Notes: a model not told the origin generated them from the sequence alone. 64,000 nucleotides of DNA from Armatimonadota bacterium (GCA_016223145.1 JACRPN010000011.1:248001-312000), one strand, 5' to 3'. Positions 44,123-54,693 are shown, numbered from the stretch's first letter. Numbers and translations: made by a program.

Positions 44123-45607
44123 TCACCTGCGGTAGTACACCTCGTTCGTCCTCAGCTCCTGCCTGAAGCCCTCGACCGTCGTGCCATCCCGGATCACCAC
44201 GCACTCGATACCTGCGATCTCTGCAAAGTCGCGCAAATGCTCAGAAGTCACCGCGTAGCTGTACCCCGTGTGGTGCGCTCCGCCCGCATAGAGCCAGCAG
44301 GCGCAGGCGGTCTTGAAATCGGGCTTGCATTCCCACACGGCCCTCGCCACCGGCAGCTTCGGCATTGGCTCCGGCGTACCCACCGCATTCACTTCGTTCA
44401 CGATCAGGCGGAACCGGTGCCCAAGGTCGATGAGCGAGGCGTTGAGCGCCGGGCCGGTCTGGGAATCGAACACGAGCCGCACCGGATCGGCCTTGCCGCC
44501 GATGCCCAGGGGGTGAATCTCCAGCTTGGGCTTGCCCTTGGAGATGCTCGGGCAGATCTCCAACATGTGGGCCCCGAGAACCAGCGGCCGCTTGGGGTCG
44601 AGGTGGTAGGTGTAGTCCTCCATGAAGCTCGTTCCCCCGCCCAGACCTTCACCAACGGTCTTCATGAACCGCACCAGCGCACAGGTCTTCCAGTCCCCCT
44701 CGGCGCCGAATCCAAAACCCTCGGCCATCAGCCGCTGCACCGCCAAACCCGGAAGCTGAGCCAAGCCGTGAAGGTCCTCGAAGGTGGTGGTGAAACCCTT
44801 GAAACCCCCGTCGATCAAGAACTGCTTGATGCCAAGCTCCAATCGCGCCCCGTAGCGAAGGGATTCGTGCTTCGCGCCACCCCTTCCCAGTTCGGGCTCG
44901 ACCTCGTAGGATTCGTCGTATTGGTCACATAGGTCGTCTATGGCTTGCTCACCAATCGCCTCAACCACCTCGACCAAATCGCCCACTCCAAAGCCATTAA
45001 CCGAGAACCCAAACTGGGCCTCTGCCGCCACCTTGTCGCCTTCGGTGACCGAGACCGAACGCATGTTGTCGCCGAACCGGCAGAATTTTGCGCCTTGAAG
45101 ATCGGCCCATCCGCGAGCGACTCGAGAAAACGCGCCGAGTCGCTCTTGCACCTCGGGATCCGACCAGTGGCCGACGACGATCTTCCGAGCCACCCCCAGC
45201 CGCGTGTGCAGGTGCCCGGCTTCGCGATCGCCATGCGCAGCCTGATTCAGGTTCATGAAGTCCATGTCGATCGTGGCCCAGGGCAGATCGCGGTTGAACT
45301 GGGTATGCAGGTGGGCGATGGGTTTCTGAAGCTGTGAGAGACCGCCGATCCACATCTTTGCGGGCGAAAAGGTGTGCATCCAAAGGACAAGCCCTGCGCA
45401 GGAAGGGTCCGAATTGGCGGCAAGGCAAAGCTCCCGGATCGCGGGCGGATCGGTGAGCACGGGCTTGAACTCGATTGGCAATGGGATGGCCTTGGTGTCG
45501 TTCAGCTCGTTGGCGATCGCTTGGGAGTTGGAGGCGACCTGCTTGAGCGTTTCCGGGCCATAAAGGTGCTGCGAGCCGGTGACGAACCAAAGGGCATGAT
45601 TGGACAT
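44123..45607 (-). CDS. araA: L-arabinose isomerase
   Basis: About 494 aa starting [17 protein letters not shown]; a start seven codons earlier is possible. It matches AraA throughout: [14 protein letters not shown], the metal-site segments including [13 protein letters not shown] and [11 protein letters not shown], and [17 protein letters not shown] near the end. It converts L-arabinose to L-ribulose in the cytoplasm. It converges on the beta-helix gene and supports an arabinose-rich glycan as the substrate of the cluster. Confidence 0.95.
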   Translation of the reverse strand: MSNHALWFVTGSQHLYGPETLKQVASNSQAIANELNDTKAIPLPIEFKPVLTDPPAIRELCLAANSDPSCAGLVLWMHTFSPAKMWIGGLSQLQKPIAHLHTQFNRDLPWATIDMDFMNLNQAAHGDREAGHLHTRLGVARKIVVGHWSDPEVQERLGAFSRVARGWADLQGAKFCRFGDNMRSVSVTEGDKVAAEAQFGFSVNGFGVGDLVEVVEAIGEQAIDDLCDQYDESYEVEPELGRGGAKHESLRYGARLELGIKQFLIDGGFKGFTTTFEDLHGLAQLPGLAVQRLMAEGFGFGAEGDWKTCALVRFMKTVGEGLGGGTSFMEDYTYHLDPKRPLVLGAHMLEICPSISKGKPKLEIHPLGIGGKADPVRLVFDSQTGPALNASLIDLGHRFRLIVNEVNAVGTPEPMPKLPVARAVWECKPDFKTACACWLYAGGAHHTGYSYAVTSEHLRDFAEIAGIECVVIRDGTTVEGFRQELRTNEVYYRR

Positions 45608-45659
45608 GGCTGTCCGAAGGTTACTCATAAGGACCGACTTTTGGGGCGAAGAGCCGGAA

Positions 45660-46583
45660 CTACGAACTTCGCTCGACCGTGCTCGTCGCCAGATGCGTCA
45701 GCATTGGAGAGGCCAGTCCAACCTCAACAAGCGCTGCCAAACTCCGCTCCACGGCCCCTTTGGCGGCTTCGGAAGATGACTTCAGCCCATGGACTGAAGG
45801 ATAGGTGGCTTTCTTGCGGTCGCGGTCGCTGCCCGCTGCCTTCCCAAGCTCCTCAGCGGTAGACGTCTCGTTTAGGATGTCGTCCGCAATCTGGAATGCC
45901 AGGCCGATCTCAAACCCGAAGTGCTCCAGCGCCAGACACTGTTGGCCGGTTCCCCCTCCCAGCAGGGCCCCGATCCGACACGAAGCCGCGATTAGTGCCG
46001 CGGTCTTCTTGCGGTGGATCTCATCAACAACGGCCCCGGATACCTCTCGCCCTTCAGATAGCACGTCGAGCACCTCGCCGCCAACGAGCCCGCTAGAACC
46101 GGAAGCCGATGCCAGCAGGCGTGTGGCCTGGGCGCAGGCCTCAGATTGACTGGACGCCTTCGAGATCACCTCGAACGCCAAGGCAAAAAGCGCATCTCCC
46201 GCCAGCACAGCGATCGCCTCGCCGAATTTTACGTGGCACGTTGGCTTGCCCCGCCGCAGGTCGTCATCGTCGATGCAAGGCAGGTCGTCGTGGACCAGCG
46301 AAAAGGCGTGGACCATCTCGATGGCGCAGCCCCCATCAAGGGCCGCCTCGGGCGTCGCACCGACAGCCTCAGCGCTCGCCAGACAAAGCAATGGCCTCAA
46401 TCGCTTGCCCGGCGCCAGGCAGGCGTAGCGCATCGCCTGATGCAGCTCGGTCGGCGGCGCCGATTCCTTGGGGAGCCAGTCCGAGAGCCGGGCGTCGATC
46501 TGTTCGCGCCATGCATCCAGCGTTTGTGGAATGTCCACGAGTTCCACGAAGTGTACCGAGGCGTTGGTAAACTCGCCCGACAT
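45660..46583 (-). CDS. ispA: Short-chain polyprenyl diphosphate synthase
   Basis: A 307-aa prenyl synthase with the first Asp-rich motif in [19 protein letters not shown] and the second in [18 protein letters not shown] and the FQIADD block are typical. It makes farnesyl or geranylgeranyl diphosphate. The ATG at 46583 overlaps, on the opposite strand, the ATG of the DUF1015 gene; internal GTGs about 12 and 15 codons in could be the true start. Confidence 0.92.
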   Translation of the reverse strand: MSGEFTNASVHFVELVDIPQTLDAWREQIDARLSDWLPKESAPPTELHQAMRYACLAPGKRLRPLLCLASAEAVGATPEAALDGGCAIEMVHAFSLVHDDLPCIDDDDLRRGKPTCHVKFGEAIAVLAGDALFALAFEVISKASSQSEACAQATRLLASASGSSGLVGGEVLDVLSEGREVSGAVVDEIHRKKTAALIAASCRIGALLGGGTGQQCLALEHFGFEIGLAFQIADDILNETSTAEELGKAAGSDRDRKKATYPSVHGLKSSSEAAKGAVERSLAALVEVGLASPMLTHLATSTVERSS

Positions 46584-47856
46584 GGCCGAGATTCGACCTT
46601 TCCAGGGCTTGCGCTACTCCAAGAAAGCCGGCGACATTGCGTCCCTCATTGCTCCGCCCTACGACGTGCTTTCTCCGGCGGACCGCGAGCGCTACGCCGC
46701 CAAGGACCCGCACAACGTGGTGATGCTCACGCTTCCCGAGCAGCTTCCGGACGACCGCAGCAAGTTCGTCAAATACGCGCGGAGTTCCGCTCGCTTGGCA
46801 GAGTGGCGGCGCGACGGCACGCTGGAACTCGAAACCAGACCCGCTTTCTACCGGTATCGGCAGACCTTTTCCATCCCCGGCGAACCCGGCAAACTCGAGC
46901 GCACCGCCGTCATCGCCCTCCTCAAGACTGAGCCCTACGAGAAGGGCGTGGTGCTCCCGCATGAGCAGACCTTCCCGAAGCACAAGGAGGACCGCCTCCG
47001 TGTGCTGGAGGCGACTCGAGCCCACCTGGAATGCATCTATGGACTGTGTGAGGACTCTGGTTCCTATCAGGCGGCCATCGAAAGCGCTCCGGCAATACCG
47101 CTAGCCACCCTAGATTCTGAAGATGGTGTCCATCAGGTGCTCGAAGGCATCGACGATCCGGACGCCTGCTCGGAGTTGGCCAAGCTGATGGCAGATCGCC
47201 GGATCTGGATCGCCGACGGCCACCATCGCTACGAAACGGCCTGCGCCTTTCGCGAAGCGCTGGGACCCAAAGACGGCCCTGTCGCCGAGGACTACATGAT
47301 GATGGCGATCAGCAGCATCAGCGATCCGGGCCTCGTCATCCTTCCCACGCATAGGATCGTTCCCAAGATGCCAATGGGCACGGCGGAGCTCAAGACTGCG
47401 CTCTCGAACCGCTTCAATGTGCGCACGATGTCGAATGCCGAGTTGATGGCACAGCTCAAGAAGCTCAATGCCCCCGATACGCGCGTTTTCGGTATCGTCC
47501 TCCCGGGAGGCACGGGACTCCTGCTCACCTTGGAACGCCCCGAGGACGCCCTCGATTGGATGACGGGGGGCGACAGCCCGAGGCTCAAAATGCTCGACGT
47601 CAGCATCCTTCACCGGGTGATCTTCGAGCAGGTGCTCGGGCTCATCGGCCTCGACTTCTTCAGCTATACCCGCGACCCCGACGAGGCCCTGCGCGAAGGC
47701 AGCAGGCCGGGCGCTGCAGCCTTCCTCATGAACCCGCCAAGCGCCGAGGACATGACCGAGATCGCGGTGGGCGGCGAAAAGATGCCCCAGAAAAGCACGT
47801 ATTACTTCCCGAAACTGCTCTCCGGGCTGGTCCTTTGGTCCCTCGGTGACTTTTAG
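46582..47856 (+). CDS. DUF1015 family protein
   Basis: About 424 aa. It starts [18 protein letters not shown], with IAPPYDVLSPADRERYAAKDPHN (shown in part), LPHEQTFPKHKEDRL and IADGHHRYETA, the signature blocks of DUF1015 (SerK-like). SerK, an archaeal ADP-dependent serine kinase, belongs to a related family, so kinase activity is possible but unproven. It faces the prenyl synthase head to head with overlapping start codons. Confidence 0.9.
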   Translation: MAEIRPFQGLRYSKKAGDIASLIAPPYDVLSPADRERYAAKDPHNVVMLTLPEQLPDDRSKFVKYARSSARLAEWRRDGTLELETRPAFYRYRQTFSIPGEPGKLERTAVIALLKTEPYEKGVVLPHEQTFPKHKEDRLRVLEATRAHLECIYGLCEDSGSYQAAIESAPAIPLATLDSEDGVHQVLEGIDDPDACSELAKLMADRRIWIADGHHRYETACAFREALGPKDGPVAEDYMMMAISSISDPGLVILPTHRIVPKMPMGTAELKTALSNRFNVRTMSNAELMAQLKKLNAPDTRVFGIVLPGGTGLLLTLERPEDALDWMTGGDSPRLKMLDVSILHRVIFEQVLGLIGLDFFSYTRDPDEALREGSRPGAAAFLMNPPSAEDMTEIAVGGEKMPQKSTYYFPKLLSGLVLWSLGDF

Positions 47857-47886
47857 GCGGTTATCCTAAACGCCAAAGAAGTACCG

Positions 47887-48693
47887 ATGAAGGTCCGTCT
47901 CCTTGGAACTGCAGCAGCGGAAGGCATCCCGGCCTTTCTATCCAGCACGCGCGTTAGCGACTATGCCCGCGAGCACGGTGGAAAGGACGTTCGCACGCGC
48001 TCCGGCGCCCTTATCGACGGCTGCCTCAAGATCGACCTTCCACCCGACACGCTCCTGCATATCCACCGTGATCGCCTCGACGCGCGCGACTGGTGCGCGA
48101 TGCTGATCACCCACAGCGACGATGACCACTTCGCGATCAAGGAAATCCAATACGGCCTGTATCCCTTCAGCGCAGAGAACCACCTGACCTTCGCCATCTA
48201 TGCCAACGAAACGATCTGCCACATGCTCGCCTGCGAGTACCCGAACTGGCCCATCGAAGTCGTCGAGACGCACAGTTTCCAGACCTTTCAGCACGGGTCC
48301 TACACCATCACGCCGATCCGCAGCCACCACAAAGAGGACGAGGACAGCCAGAACTTCCTGATCGAAAGGGACGGAAAGGTGCTCCTCTACGGCACGGACA
48401 CCGGCATCTGGCAAGAGCCGACCTGGGAGTTCCTGAAGGGTTGGAAGCTAGATGCTCTAGTGATTGAATGCACGGAAGGGCTGAACTCTACTTCCTACTG
48501 GGGCCACTTGGATGCCGACGAGACCCTCGCTGTAGTTGCCCGCTTGCGAGAAATGGGCTGCGTCACGCCGGAGACCTTTATCACAACCACTCATCACAGC
48601 CACAACGGTAACGCCACGCATGCGGAGCTCGAAGCATTCTTCAACCCGCACGGAATCAACGTGGGCTACGACGGGATGGAGTTTGAGGTTTAG
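47887..48693 (+). CDS. PhnP-like MBL-fold hydrolase
   Basis: A 268-aa cytoplasmic protein starting [17 protein letters not shown]. Metal ligands are in [12 protein letters not shown] and later [21 protein letters not shown] and THHSHNG. Layout and length fit the PhnP/RNase Z-like phosphodiesterase branch. It follows the DUF1015 gene by 30 bases and may be co-transcribed with it. Confidence 0.85.
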   Translation: MKVRLLGTAAAEGIPAFLSSTRVSDYAREHGGKDVRTRSGALIDGCLKIDLPPDTLLHIHRDRLDARDWCAMLITHSDDDHFAIKEIQYGLYPFSAENHLTFAIYANETICHMLACEYPNWPIEVVETHSFQTFQHGSYTITPIRSHHKEDEDSQNFLIERDGKVLLYGTDTGIWQEPTWEFLKGWKLDALVIECTEGLNSTSYWGHLDADETLAVVARLREMGCVTPETFITTTHHSHNGNATHAELEAFFNPHGINVGYDGMEFEV

Positions 48694-49736
48694 CTTTCCG
48701 CCTCAAACAAGTTCGGTGAACTAGCGACCGCCTTGTTCGGCATCGCTACACCCAAATGCTTGTACGCCATCGGCGTCGCGCATCTTCCTCTCGGCGTCCT
48801 TTGAATCAGCCCTTGCTGCATCAAATAGGGCTCATAGACGTCCTCGATCGTGCCCGAATCCTCGCCGGTGCTCGCGGCAAGCGTCTCCAGCCCCACGGGT
48901 CCCCCGCTGTACTTTTCGATGATCACCGAAAGCAGCGTTCGATCAATGCGGTCAAGGCCCAGATCGTCGACCTCCAGCGCCGTCAGCGCCTTTCGCACCG
49001 TTTCGATCTGGATCGAATCGTGGCCGTCCACCTGCGCAAAATCCCGCACCCGGCGCAAGAGGCGGTTGGCGATGCGAGGCGTACCCCGCGAGCGCCGCGC
49101 GATCTCCCTGGCGCCCTGCTCCTCGATCTTGTAGCCCAGTATCCCCGCGGATCGGCACACAATCGCGAACAGCGCCTCCGCGTCATAAAACGGGAAGTGC
49201 GTGACGATGCCAAAGCGGTCGCGCAGCGGTCCCGTCAGCAGGCCCTGCCTTGTCGTCGCGCCGATGACCGTGAACCGCTGCAGATCAAGCCGGATCGAGC
49301 GCGCTGCGGGACCTTTGCCGATCATGATGTCGACCTTGAACTCCTCCATAGCGGGATAGAGCATCTCCTCGACCGTCCGGTTGAGCCGATGCACCTCGTC
49401 GATGAAGAGAACCGCGCCCTCTTCCAGGTTCGTGAGGATGCCAGCCAGGTCTCCTGGCCGCTCGAACGCGGGACCGCTGGTTACGTGGAGCGTCGCCCCC
49501 ATCTCGGTGGCCACGATGTGGGCGATGGTGGTTTTGCCCAGCCCGGGAGGTCCGTAGAGCAGCAGATGGTCCAGCGGCTCGGCCCGGTCCCGGGCGGCCT
49601 TCAGAAAGATGCCCAGATTCCCCTTGATCTTCTCCTGGCCAATGAACTCGTCCAAACGTCGAGGGCGGAGCGACGTCTCCACCTGGCGATCGCCAGCAAT
49701 CTGCTCGGCCACGATGTCCTCGTTTTGCCGGTTCAC
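48690..49736 (-). CDS. ruvB: Holliday junction branch-migration ATPase RuvB
   Basis: A 348-aa protein: the N-terminal [18 protein letters not shown], Walker [10 protein letters not shown], Walker [11 protein letters not shown], sensor [19 protein letters not shown], and a C-terminal winged helix ([10 protein letters not shown]). It is the hexameric motor that moves Holliday junctions with RuvA. Its start overlaps the ruvA stop by four bases. Confidence 0.97.
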   Translation of the reverse strand: MNRQNEDIVAEQIAGDRQVETSLRPRRLDEFIGQEKIKGNLGIFLKAARDRAEPLDHLLLYGPPGLGKTTIAHIVATEMGATLHVTSGPAFERPGDLAGILTNLEEGAVLFIDEVHRLNRTVEEMLYPAMEEFKVDIMIGKGPAARSIRLDLQRFTVIGATTRQGLLTGPLRDRFGIVTHFPFYDAEALFAIVCRSAGILGYKIEEQGAREIARRSRGTPRIANRLLRRVRDFAQVDGHDSIQIETVRKALTALEVDDLGLDRIDRTLLSVIIEKYSGGPVGLETLAASTGEDSGTIEDVYEPYLMQQGLIQRTPRGRCATPMAYKHLGVAMPNKAVASSPNLFEAES

Positions 49737-50335
49737 TTGGAGAGCCCCCTGAGAGCGACCTTAAGTTGCTCCTCGACGCTTTCCGCTTGGTCCCGAGCAT
49801 CCTGGGCCGCGCTTTCGGCCTCCTGCCGCCGGTATCCAAGCATGAGCAACGCTTCGACCAGCGTGTCCTCCTTGCCGGCGCGAATAGCCGCCTTGGGCAG
49901 CATCGCCCGCTCCAGTTTGCGGTGGAGGCTCTCCTGGGCGATCTTCTCTTTGAGTTCGAGGATGATGCGGTCGGCTAGCTTCGGCCCTACGCCCGGGGCT
50001 CGAGTCAAGGTCTTGGCGTCTTGCGACAGGATCGACGCAGTTACCGTTTCTTCCCCAAGCTGCCCGATCAGGGCAAGGGCACTTTTGGGGCCGCAGCCGT
50101 TGACCTCCGTGAGGAGATCGAAAAGCCTTCGCTCATGAGCCGTCAGGAAGCCATAGAGCGTGATCGAATCCTCGCGCACCACCGTGCGAATCGTGAGATC
50201 GACGAACTCTCCCACAGGGGGAAGCTGAAAAGCTACAGACTCCGGCAGGAGCACCTCATAGCCGACACCGCCGGCATCGACAACCGCGATGGCGCCCTGA
50301 ACGTCCAGCAACTCCCCTCGAAGGCGTCCGATCAT
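49733..50335 (-). CDS. ruvA: Holliday junction DNA helicase RuvA
   Basis: A 200-aa protein with [10 protein letters not shown], the OB-fold ([11 protein letters not shown]), two helix-hairpin-helix units ([30 protein letters not shown]) and the C-terminal RuvB-binding domain. It is in an operon with ruvB. ruvC is not in the window. Confidence 0.97.
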   Translation of the reverse strand: MIGRLRGELLDVQGAIAVVDAGGVGYEVLLPESVAFQLPPVGEFVDLTIRTVVREDSITLYGFLTAHERRLFDLLTEVNGCGPKSALALIGQLGEETVTASILSQDAKTLTRAPGVGPKLADRIILELKEKIAQESLHRKLERAMLPKAAIRAGKEDTLVEALLMLGYRRQEAESAAQDARDQAESVEEQLKVALRGLSK

Positions 50336-50648
50336 GGCCCGTTATGTTACCTCGTGTCTACGTAAATGAAGTCAATAGGGAAAGCGACTTGCGAAGGGCG
50401 AAGGGCGATTGAAGTCCAGGAACCGCCTCGCCCCCTGGGGAGAGGTCGGTGAGCTCCGGCGAACCGGGTGAGGGGGTCGGCCGATGTAGCCCAGACGCCT
50501 CGCCTGGGTATCTCCGACTGAGCCTATCGATTTCTACAGCCCAAAACTTAGCTGCCGTAGCCCAGGCGTCTCGCCTGGGTTGCCTAGCCACAGACCTGAA
50601 CCTCACCCGCAGAACTTCCGTGCGGCCCCTTCGGAGCACCGTCGCCCG
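50336..50648. repeat. 313-base gap with three repeats
   Basis: It holds a copy of the GGGGAGAGGTCGGTGAGC...CGAACCGGGTGAGG repeat (50424-50477) and two copies of GTAGCCCAGGCGTCTCGCCT followed by GGGT (50486-50509 with one change, 50557-50580), each a CCCAGGCG/CGCCTGGG-type palindrome. No gene is seen. Confidence 0.7.
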
Positions 50649-51725
50649 CTAACCCACCCTCTCAGCCTCACAGTAGAACCTCTTGTACCGCCCAATGTCC
50701 TGTCTCTCCTCGACAACGTCGGCCAGAAACCGCCCCACCCAAGGCCCAAACTTGAACCCGTGCCCACTGCATGCCGACGCATAGACCGTCTTCTCACTCA
50801 GTCGCCCGAAGCGAAAATCCTCGTCGGGCGTGTTGGTGTAAAGGCAGGTGATTACGTCTGTTACCAGGGGTTCCTCCGGCTCAAGCGGGCTGCGAACCTC
50901 GCCGAACCTCCGCTCCGCGAACGCCTCGATGCCGTCCAACGTCTCTTGCGACTCGGGGCGATCCGGATCGTCCGGGTCCCACGGAATCCGCAGGTTGTGC
51001 GCCCCAAGCTTCCAAGCCGCGCGGCCCGGCTCTGAGGGAAAGCCGTAGGCGTAGCGCGGGCCCTCCTCAATCCACACCGGCCCCTCGTGCTTGCCCTTCA
51101 CATAAGCCAGGGTCTGCACGGTCACGGCCACGTCCAGCTTGACAAACTTGCCGACCCACGGCCCCGCACAGAGCACCACTCGGTCAAAGGTCTTCTCCAG
51201 CTTTTCCAGAGACGTGACTTTTTGCCTCACGATCCACGCCCCCACAGCCTCCGCGAGAGCCAGCGAGGTTTGCACCGATTTGCCCGCGTTCACCCATCCG
51301 GCTTCGGGCGTGAAGATGCCGATTTCGTCCTCTGTGAGGATTAAGCCGGGCAGCTTCTGGGCGGAAGCGAGTGGGTCGAGCACTTCATGGGGAACATCGA
51401 GCGCTTTGAGAGCCTCGACCACCGCCAAAAGGCTCGGGTCCGCCTGGTTTCCAAAGTAAAGGAGCCCGCACTCATGGAGGAGCCTCAGGTCGCTGTGGGC
51501 GTCGAGCTCGGCCCACATTGGATAGGCCTCTTGCATGATCGCCGTGTAGAAGGCATCGGGATAGGCCTTGCGCACGATGCGCGATTGACCGTGGGAACTG
51601 CCCTTTGTATGGCCCGGCTCGAACTGCTCGAACACCGTGACCTCATGTCCGCGCTCGGCCAGATGCCGCGCCGCGCTGGCGCCGGCAATGCCCGCCCCGA
51701 CGACTGCAACCCGCATGCCGCTCAT
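50649..51725 (-). CDS. FAD-dependent oxidoreductase, monomeric sarcosine oxidase-like
   Basis: About 358 aa from ATG 51725, starting MSGMRVAVVGAGIAGASAARHL with the dinucleotide-binding GAGIAG motif, then HGQSRIVRKAY, VVLCAGPWVGK and the C-terminal ACSGHGFKFGPWVG with the residues around the flavin. This is typical of the SoxA/MTOX branch that oxidises N-methyl amino acids. Codons upstream of this start are open but overlap fabZ in antisense and are not used. Confidence 0.9.
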   Translation of the reverse strand: MSGMRVAVVGAGIAGASAARHLAERGHEVTVFEQFEPGHTKGSSHGQSRIVRKAYPDAFYTAIMQEAYPMWAELDAHSDLRLLHECGLLYFGNQADPSLLAVVEALKALDVPHEVLDPLASAQKLPGLILTEDEIGIFTPEAGWVNAGKSVQTSLALAEAVGAWIVRQKVTSLEKLEKTFDRVVLCAGPWVGKFVKLDVAVTVQTLAYVKGKHEGPVWIEEGPRYAYGFPSEPGRAAWKLGAHNLRIPWDPDDPDRPESQETLDGIEAFAERRFGEVRSPLEPEEPLVTDVITCLYTNTPDEDFRFGRLSEKTVYASACSGHGFKFGPWVGRFLADVVEERQDIGRYKRFYCEAERVG

Positions 51726-51923
51726 TTGGCTATTGTGCGGCATTGGCCCGCCTGCCCCTTTCCCCCGCCCCTCATCTCCTACCTGGGCCCTCCCCTGTGG
51801 AGAGGTGGCGTTGTCATGAAGAGATGAAGGGATGAGGGGCAATGGAGGAGATGAAGAGATGGGGGAAAGGGGACCAGAGTTTTCCCGGAGTCTCACCATG
51901 CCCAGCCGAGTACACTTACCCAG

Positions 51924-52373
51924 ATGGCGAATACCCCCGAAGGTGGACGCGAGATCCGCATCGAAGAGATCATGGAGTTCTTGCCGCATCGGTACCCGAT
52001 GCTGCTGGTGGACCGAGTTTACGATGTCATCCACGGCAAGTCGTGCAAGGGCATCAAGAATGTCACGATGAACGAGCAGTTCTTCGGCGGGCACTTTCCC
52101 GGAAAGCCGGTGATGCCCGGTGTGCTGATCATCGAAGCCATGGCGCAGGCAGGCGCCGTCCTGCTCCTGACCGACCCCTCCAACGCGGGCAGAATCCCTC
52201 TCATCGGGAGCATCGACAACGTCCGTTTCTCCCGTCCTGTCGTACCTGGGGACCAACTGGTGACCGAGATCGAGCTTCAGTGGTTCAGGGCGATGATCGG
52301 ATGTTTCAAAGCGACGGGGTTCGTCGACGGCCAGCAAGTTGCCACGATGGAAATGAAGTTCAAACTCACCTAG
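51924..52373 (+). CDS. fabZ: 3-hydroxyacyl-ACP dehydratase FabZ
   Basis: A 149-aa hot-dog protein with MEFLPHRYPMLLVDRV (catalytic His), FFGGHFPGKPVMPGVLIIEAMAQ (shown in part, catalytic Glu) and VPGDQL. It provides the unsaturated acyl-ACP in fatty acid synthesis and the 3-hydroxyacyl pool for lipid A. It is followed by lpxA and lpxB in one operon. Confidence 0.96.
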   Translation: MANTPEGGREIRIEEIMEFLPHRYPMLLVDRVYDVIHGKSCKGIKNVTMNEQFFGGHFPGKPVMPGVLIIEAMAQAGAVLLLTDPSNAGRIPLIGSIDNVRFSRPVVPGDQLVTEIELQWFRAMIGCFKATGFVDGQQVATMEMKFKLT

Positions 52374-52396
52374 CGGGCTGGGGCTGAAGGAACCCG

Positions 52397-53185
52397 ATGT
52401 CGAAGATTCATCCCCTGTCTTTTGTCGATCCGAAAGCGGAACTGGCTGCCGATGTGTCGGTCGGCCCGTTCTGCCACGTCGAGGCAGGTGTGGTGGTTGG
52501 CGAGGAATGCACGCTCGATTCCCATGTCACGATCAAAGGGAACACGACGATCGGCGCGCGCAACTGGTTTGGCCAGGGCGCGGTGATTGGCGGCGACCCA
52601 CAAGACCGGAAGTTTCGCGGAGAGCCGACCTACCTTCGCATTGGCAACGACAACGTGTTTCGGGAGTACGTGACCATTCACCGGGCCACGGGCGAGGGAA
52701 ACGAGACCGTGGTCGAAAACGACTGCTACTTGATGGCGTATGTCCACCTGGGGCACAACGACCACGTCCACAACCACGTCACGATGGCCAACTCTGTCCA
52801 GTGCAGTGGCCACGTGACGGTAGAGGAAAACGCCACGGTTGGGGGCATGGTGGGTATCCATCAGTTCGTGCGGGTGGGCAAGGTGGCGATGGTGGGCGGA
52901 TTCGGCAAGATCACGCGCGATGTGCCTCCCTATACCCTGCTCGACAGCGAGCGCGAGCAGGTGGTGGATATCAACGCCGTGGGCCTTCGGCGATACGGTG
53001 TTTCACAAGAAGCGCGCTTAGCACTTCACAAATCGTGCAGACTTCTGTTTAAATCAGAGTTAGGTCTATCGAACGCACTCGCAGCAGTGCGATCGGAGGT
53101 GCCGATGACCCCTGAAGTCGAATACATGATCCAGTTCCTGGAGAGGCTCTATCGCGGAAAGAACGGCCGCGGCGACCAGATTTGA
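52397..53185 (+). CDS. lpxA: UDP-N-acetylglucosamine acyltransferase
   Basis: A 262-aa left-handed beta-helix protein. It begins IHPLSFVDPKAELAADVSVG and has GGDPQDRKFRGEPT, HDHVHNHVT-type turns and the catalytic His in MAYVHLGHNDHVHNH. The C-terminal helix bundle is LRRYGVSQEARLALHK. It adds the first acyl chain of lipid A. Confidence 0.95.
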   Translation: MSKIHPLSFVDPKAELAADVSVGPFCHVEAGVVVGEECTLDSHVTIKGNTTIGARNWFGQGAVIGGDPQDRKFRGEPTYLRIGNDNVFREYVTIHRATGEGNETVVENDCYLMAYVHLGHNDHVHNHVTMANSVQCSGHVTVEENATVGGMVGIHQFVRVGKVAMVGGFGKITRDVPPYTLLDSEREQVVDINAVGLRRYGVSQEARLALHKSCRLLFKSELGLSNALAAVRSEVPMTPEVEYMIQFLERLYRGKNGRGDQI

Positions 53186-54354
53186 GAGTCTTTCTATCGG
53201 CTGGCGAGGCGAGCGGGGACGCCTACGCGGCGGCCCTGGTTAGGGAGATGCGCTCTCATGCGCAAGGTGCCGACTTGCGCTTCGAGGGAATCGGGGGAAG
53301 ACGCTCAAAGGAAGCTGGCGTGTCCCTGGCAGCCGATTCCTCCTCATGGGGCGTGATTGGGATCGCCCAGGCTGTCAAGGTTTTTCCGCGCTGCTGGAGG
53401 GGTCTCCGCGCCGCCAAGAAGGCAATCTCCGGAGATGAGCCAGGGCTCTTCGTTCCCATCGACTTCGGGTTCTTCAACTGCAAGCTGGCGCGATATGCGA
53501 AAAGCCGCGGATGGAAGGTGCTCTACTTCATTCCGCCCGGCTCGTGGCGGCGAGACCGCCAGGGCCAGGACCTTCCCAAGATTTGCGACGAGATCGTCAC
53601 ACCGTTCTATTGGTCTTGCGATCTGCTAAGGAAGATGGGCGCGAAGGCGCACTGCTTCGGGCACCCGGCGCGGCAACTTGTGCGAGAGCGCGAAGAGGAG
53701 CTGATCAAGGCGGGCCAGGAGGATCGGCTCAACATCGCCGTGCTTCCGGGCAGCAGGGGGTCAGAGATCGATTTGCTCCTGCCCGTGATTGCCGAGGCGT
53801 TGAAAGATGAAATGCGCACAGCGGAATTCGCCGTGGCGCCCAATTTCTCGGCAGATTTCCTTAGGTCGAAGTGGCTCAAGCTTCGGCCGGAGCGAACAGG
53901 CGACCTTTTCACCGAAGATGACACCTATGGCGTCCTCTATCGGGCGCGAGCGGCGATCGTATGCAGCGGGACGGCAACGCTGGAGGCCGCGCTCTGCGTT
54001 TGCCCGCACATCGTGCTCTATCGGGTCAGCCCTGGAGTGGCGCTCCAGGCAAAGCTGGCGGGGCTCAAGTTCGAGTTCATTTCGCAGCCGAACATCCTGC
54101 TGGGAAAAGAGGCTGTGCCCGAGCTCATTCAGGATAACGCGACTGCCGCAAACGTGCGTGCGCATCTCGACAAGCTGCTGACCGAGGGCGAGGAGCGCAG
54201 GCAGCAGATCTGGAGCTTCATGGAGCTCGACAAATTCCTCGGCCCCACGGACGCCATCACCCACACAGCCTGCGTCGCGCTGGGGATGCTGGGCATCGGG
54301 GCCGACCGCAAGCCAGAGCAGAGCGAGGCCGTAAGAACGACGGCAAAGGCATAG
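53182..54354 (+). CDS. lpxB: Lipid A disaccharide synthase
   Basis: A 390-aa GT19 glycosyltransferase: FLSAGEASGDAYAAALV, GIGGRRSKEAGV, the PGSWRRDRQGQDLPKICDEI block, VLPGSRGSEIDLLLPVI and CSGTATLEAAL. The start is TTG 53182, overlapping the lpxA TGA. It joins two glucosamine units to form the lipid A backbone at the inner membrane, which shows that the host makes an outer membrane with lipopolysaccharide. Confidence 0.94.
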   Translation: MRVFLSAGEASGDAYAAALVREMRSHAQGADLRFEGIGGRRSKEAGVSLAADSSSWGVIGIAQAVKVFPRCWRGLRAAKKAISGDEPGLFVPIDFGFFNCKLARYAKSRGWKVLYFIPPGSWRRDRQGQDLPKICDEIVTPFYWSCDLLRKMGAKAHCFGHPARQLVREREEELIKAGQEDRLNIAVLPGSRGSEIDLLLPVIAEALKDEMRTAEFAVAPNFSADFLRSKWLKLRPERTGDLFTEDDTYGVLYRARAAIVCSGTATLEAALCVCPHIVLYRVSPGVALQAKLAGLKFEFISQPNILLGKEAVPELIQDNATAANVRAHLDKLLTEGEERRQQIWSFMELDKFLGPTDAITHTACVALGMLGIGADRKPEQSEAVRTTAKA

Positions 54355-54676
54355 CTGATCGTTGAGCATTGAGCGCCTCTCAAAGGTCTGCCCGGGAGAC
54401 CCAGCGGGGCGAGACAAGGAAGCGAAGGGGGAGGCCTCGGACCCTCGGCGCGTGCGATGACAAGCCCTGACGGGGCGCGCCTCCGGCTTTTGGGATGCGC
54501 TCAAGTCGGAACGCGGACATTTGATCTGCAGACCAGCCGGCGAACATCCCGATTCGCTGTCCCAACTTGTACTCTTTTGCCGCGACAGTAGAACGGGCCC
54601 AAGCTGAGCGCAGGTTGCTCATCCACGGTTCATATCCGCAGTCGCTGGGGAAAAGTCATAGGTCCCTCCGCGCAAA
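54355..54676. other. Gap after lpxB
   Basis: No gene or clear terminator was recognised in this stretch; short open frames on both strands lack support. Confidence 0.4.
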
Positions 54677-54682
54677 GGTGGG

Positions 54683-54688
54683 TATAAT
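54683..54688 (+). promoter_or_regulatory. -10 element of a candidate small RNA
   Basis: A perfect TATAAT, with transcription expected to start near 54695. No convincing -35 was found. Confidence 0.5.
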
Positions 54689-54693
54689 CCTCC

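Noticed and set aside
48756-50138. 460-codon frame antisense to ruvB and ruvA
   Set aside because: It is opposite two certain genes and has no recognisable domain.
51726-52337. 200-codon N-terminal extension of the flavoprotein
   Set aside because: It is antisense to fabZ, and the FAD motif begins right after ATG 51725.
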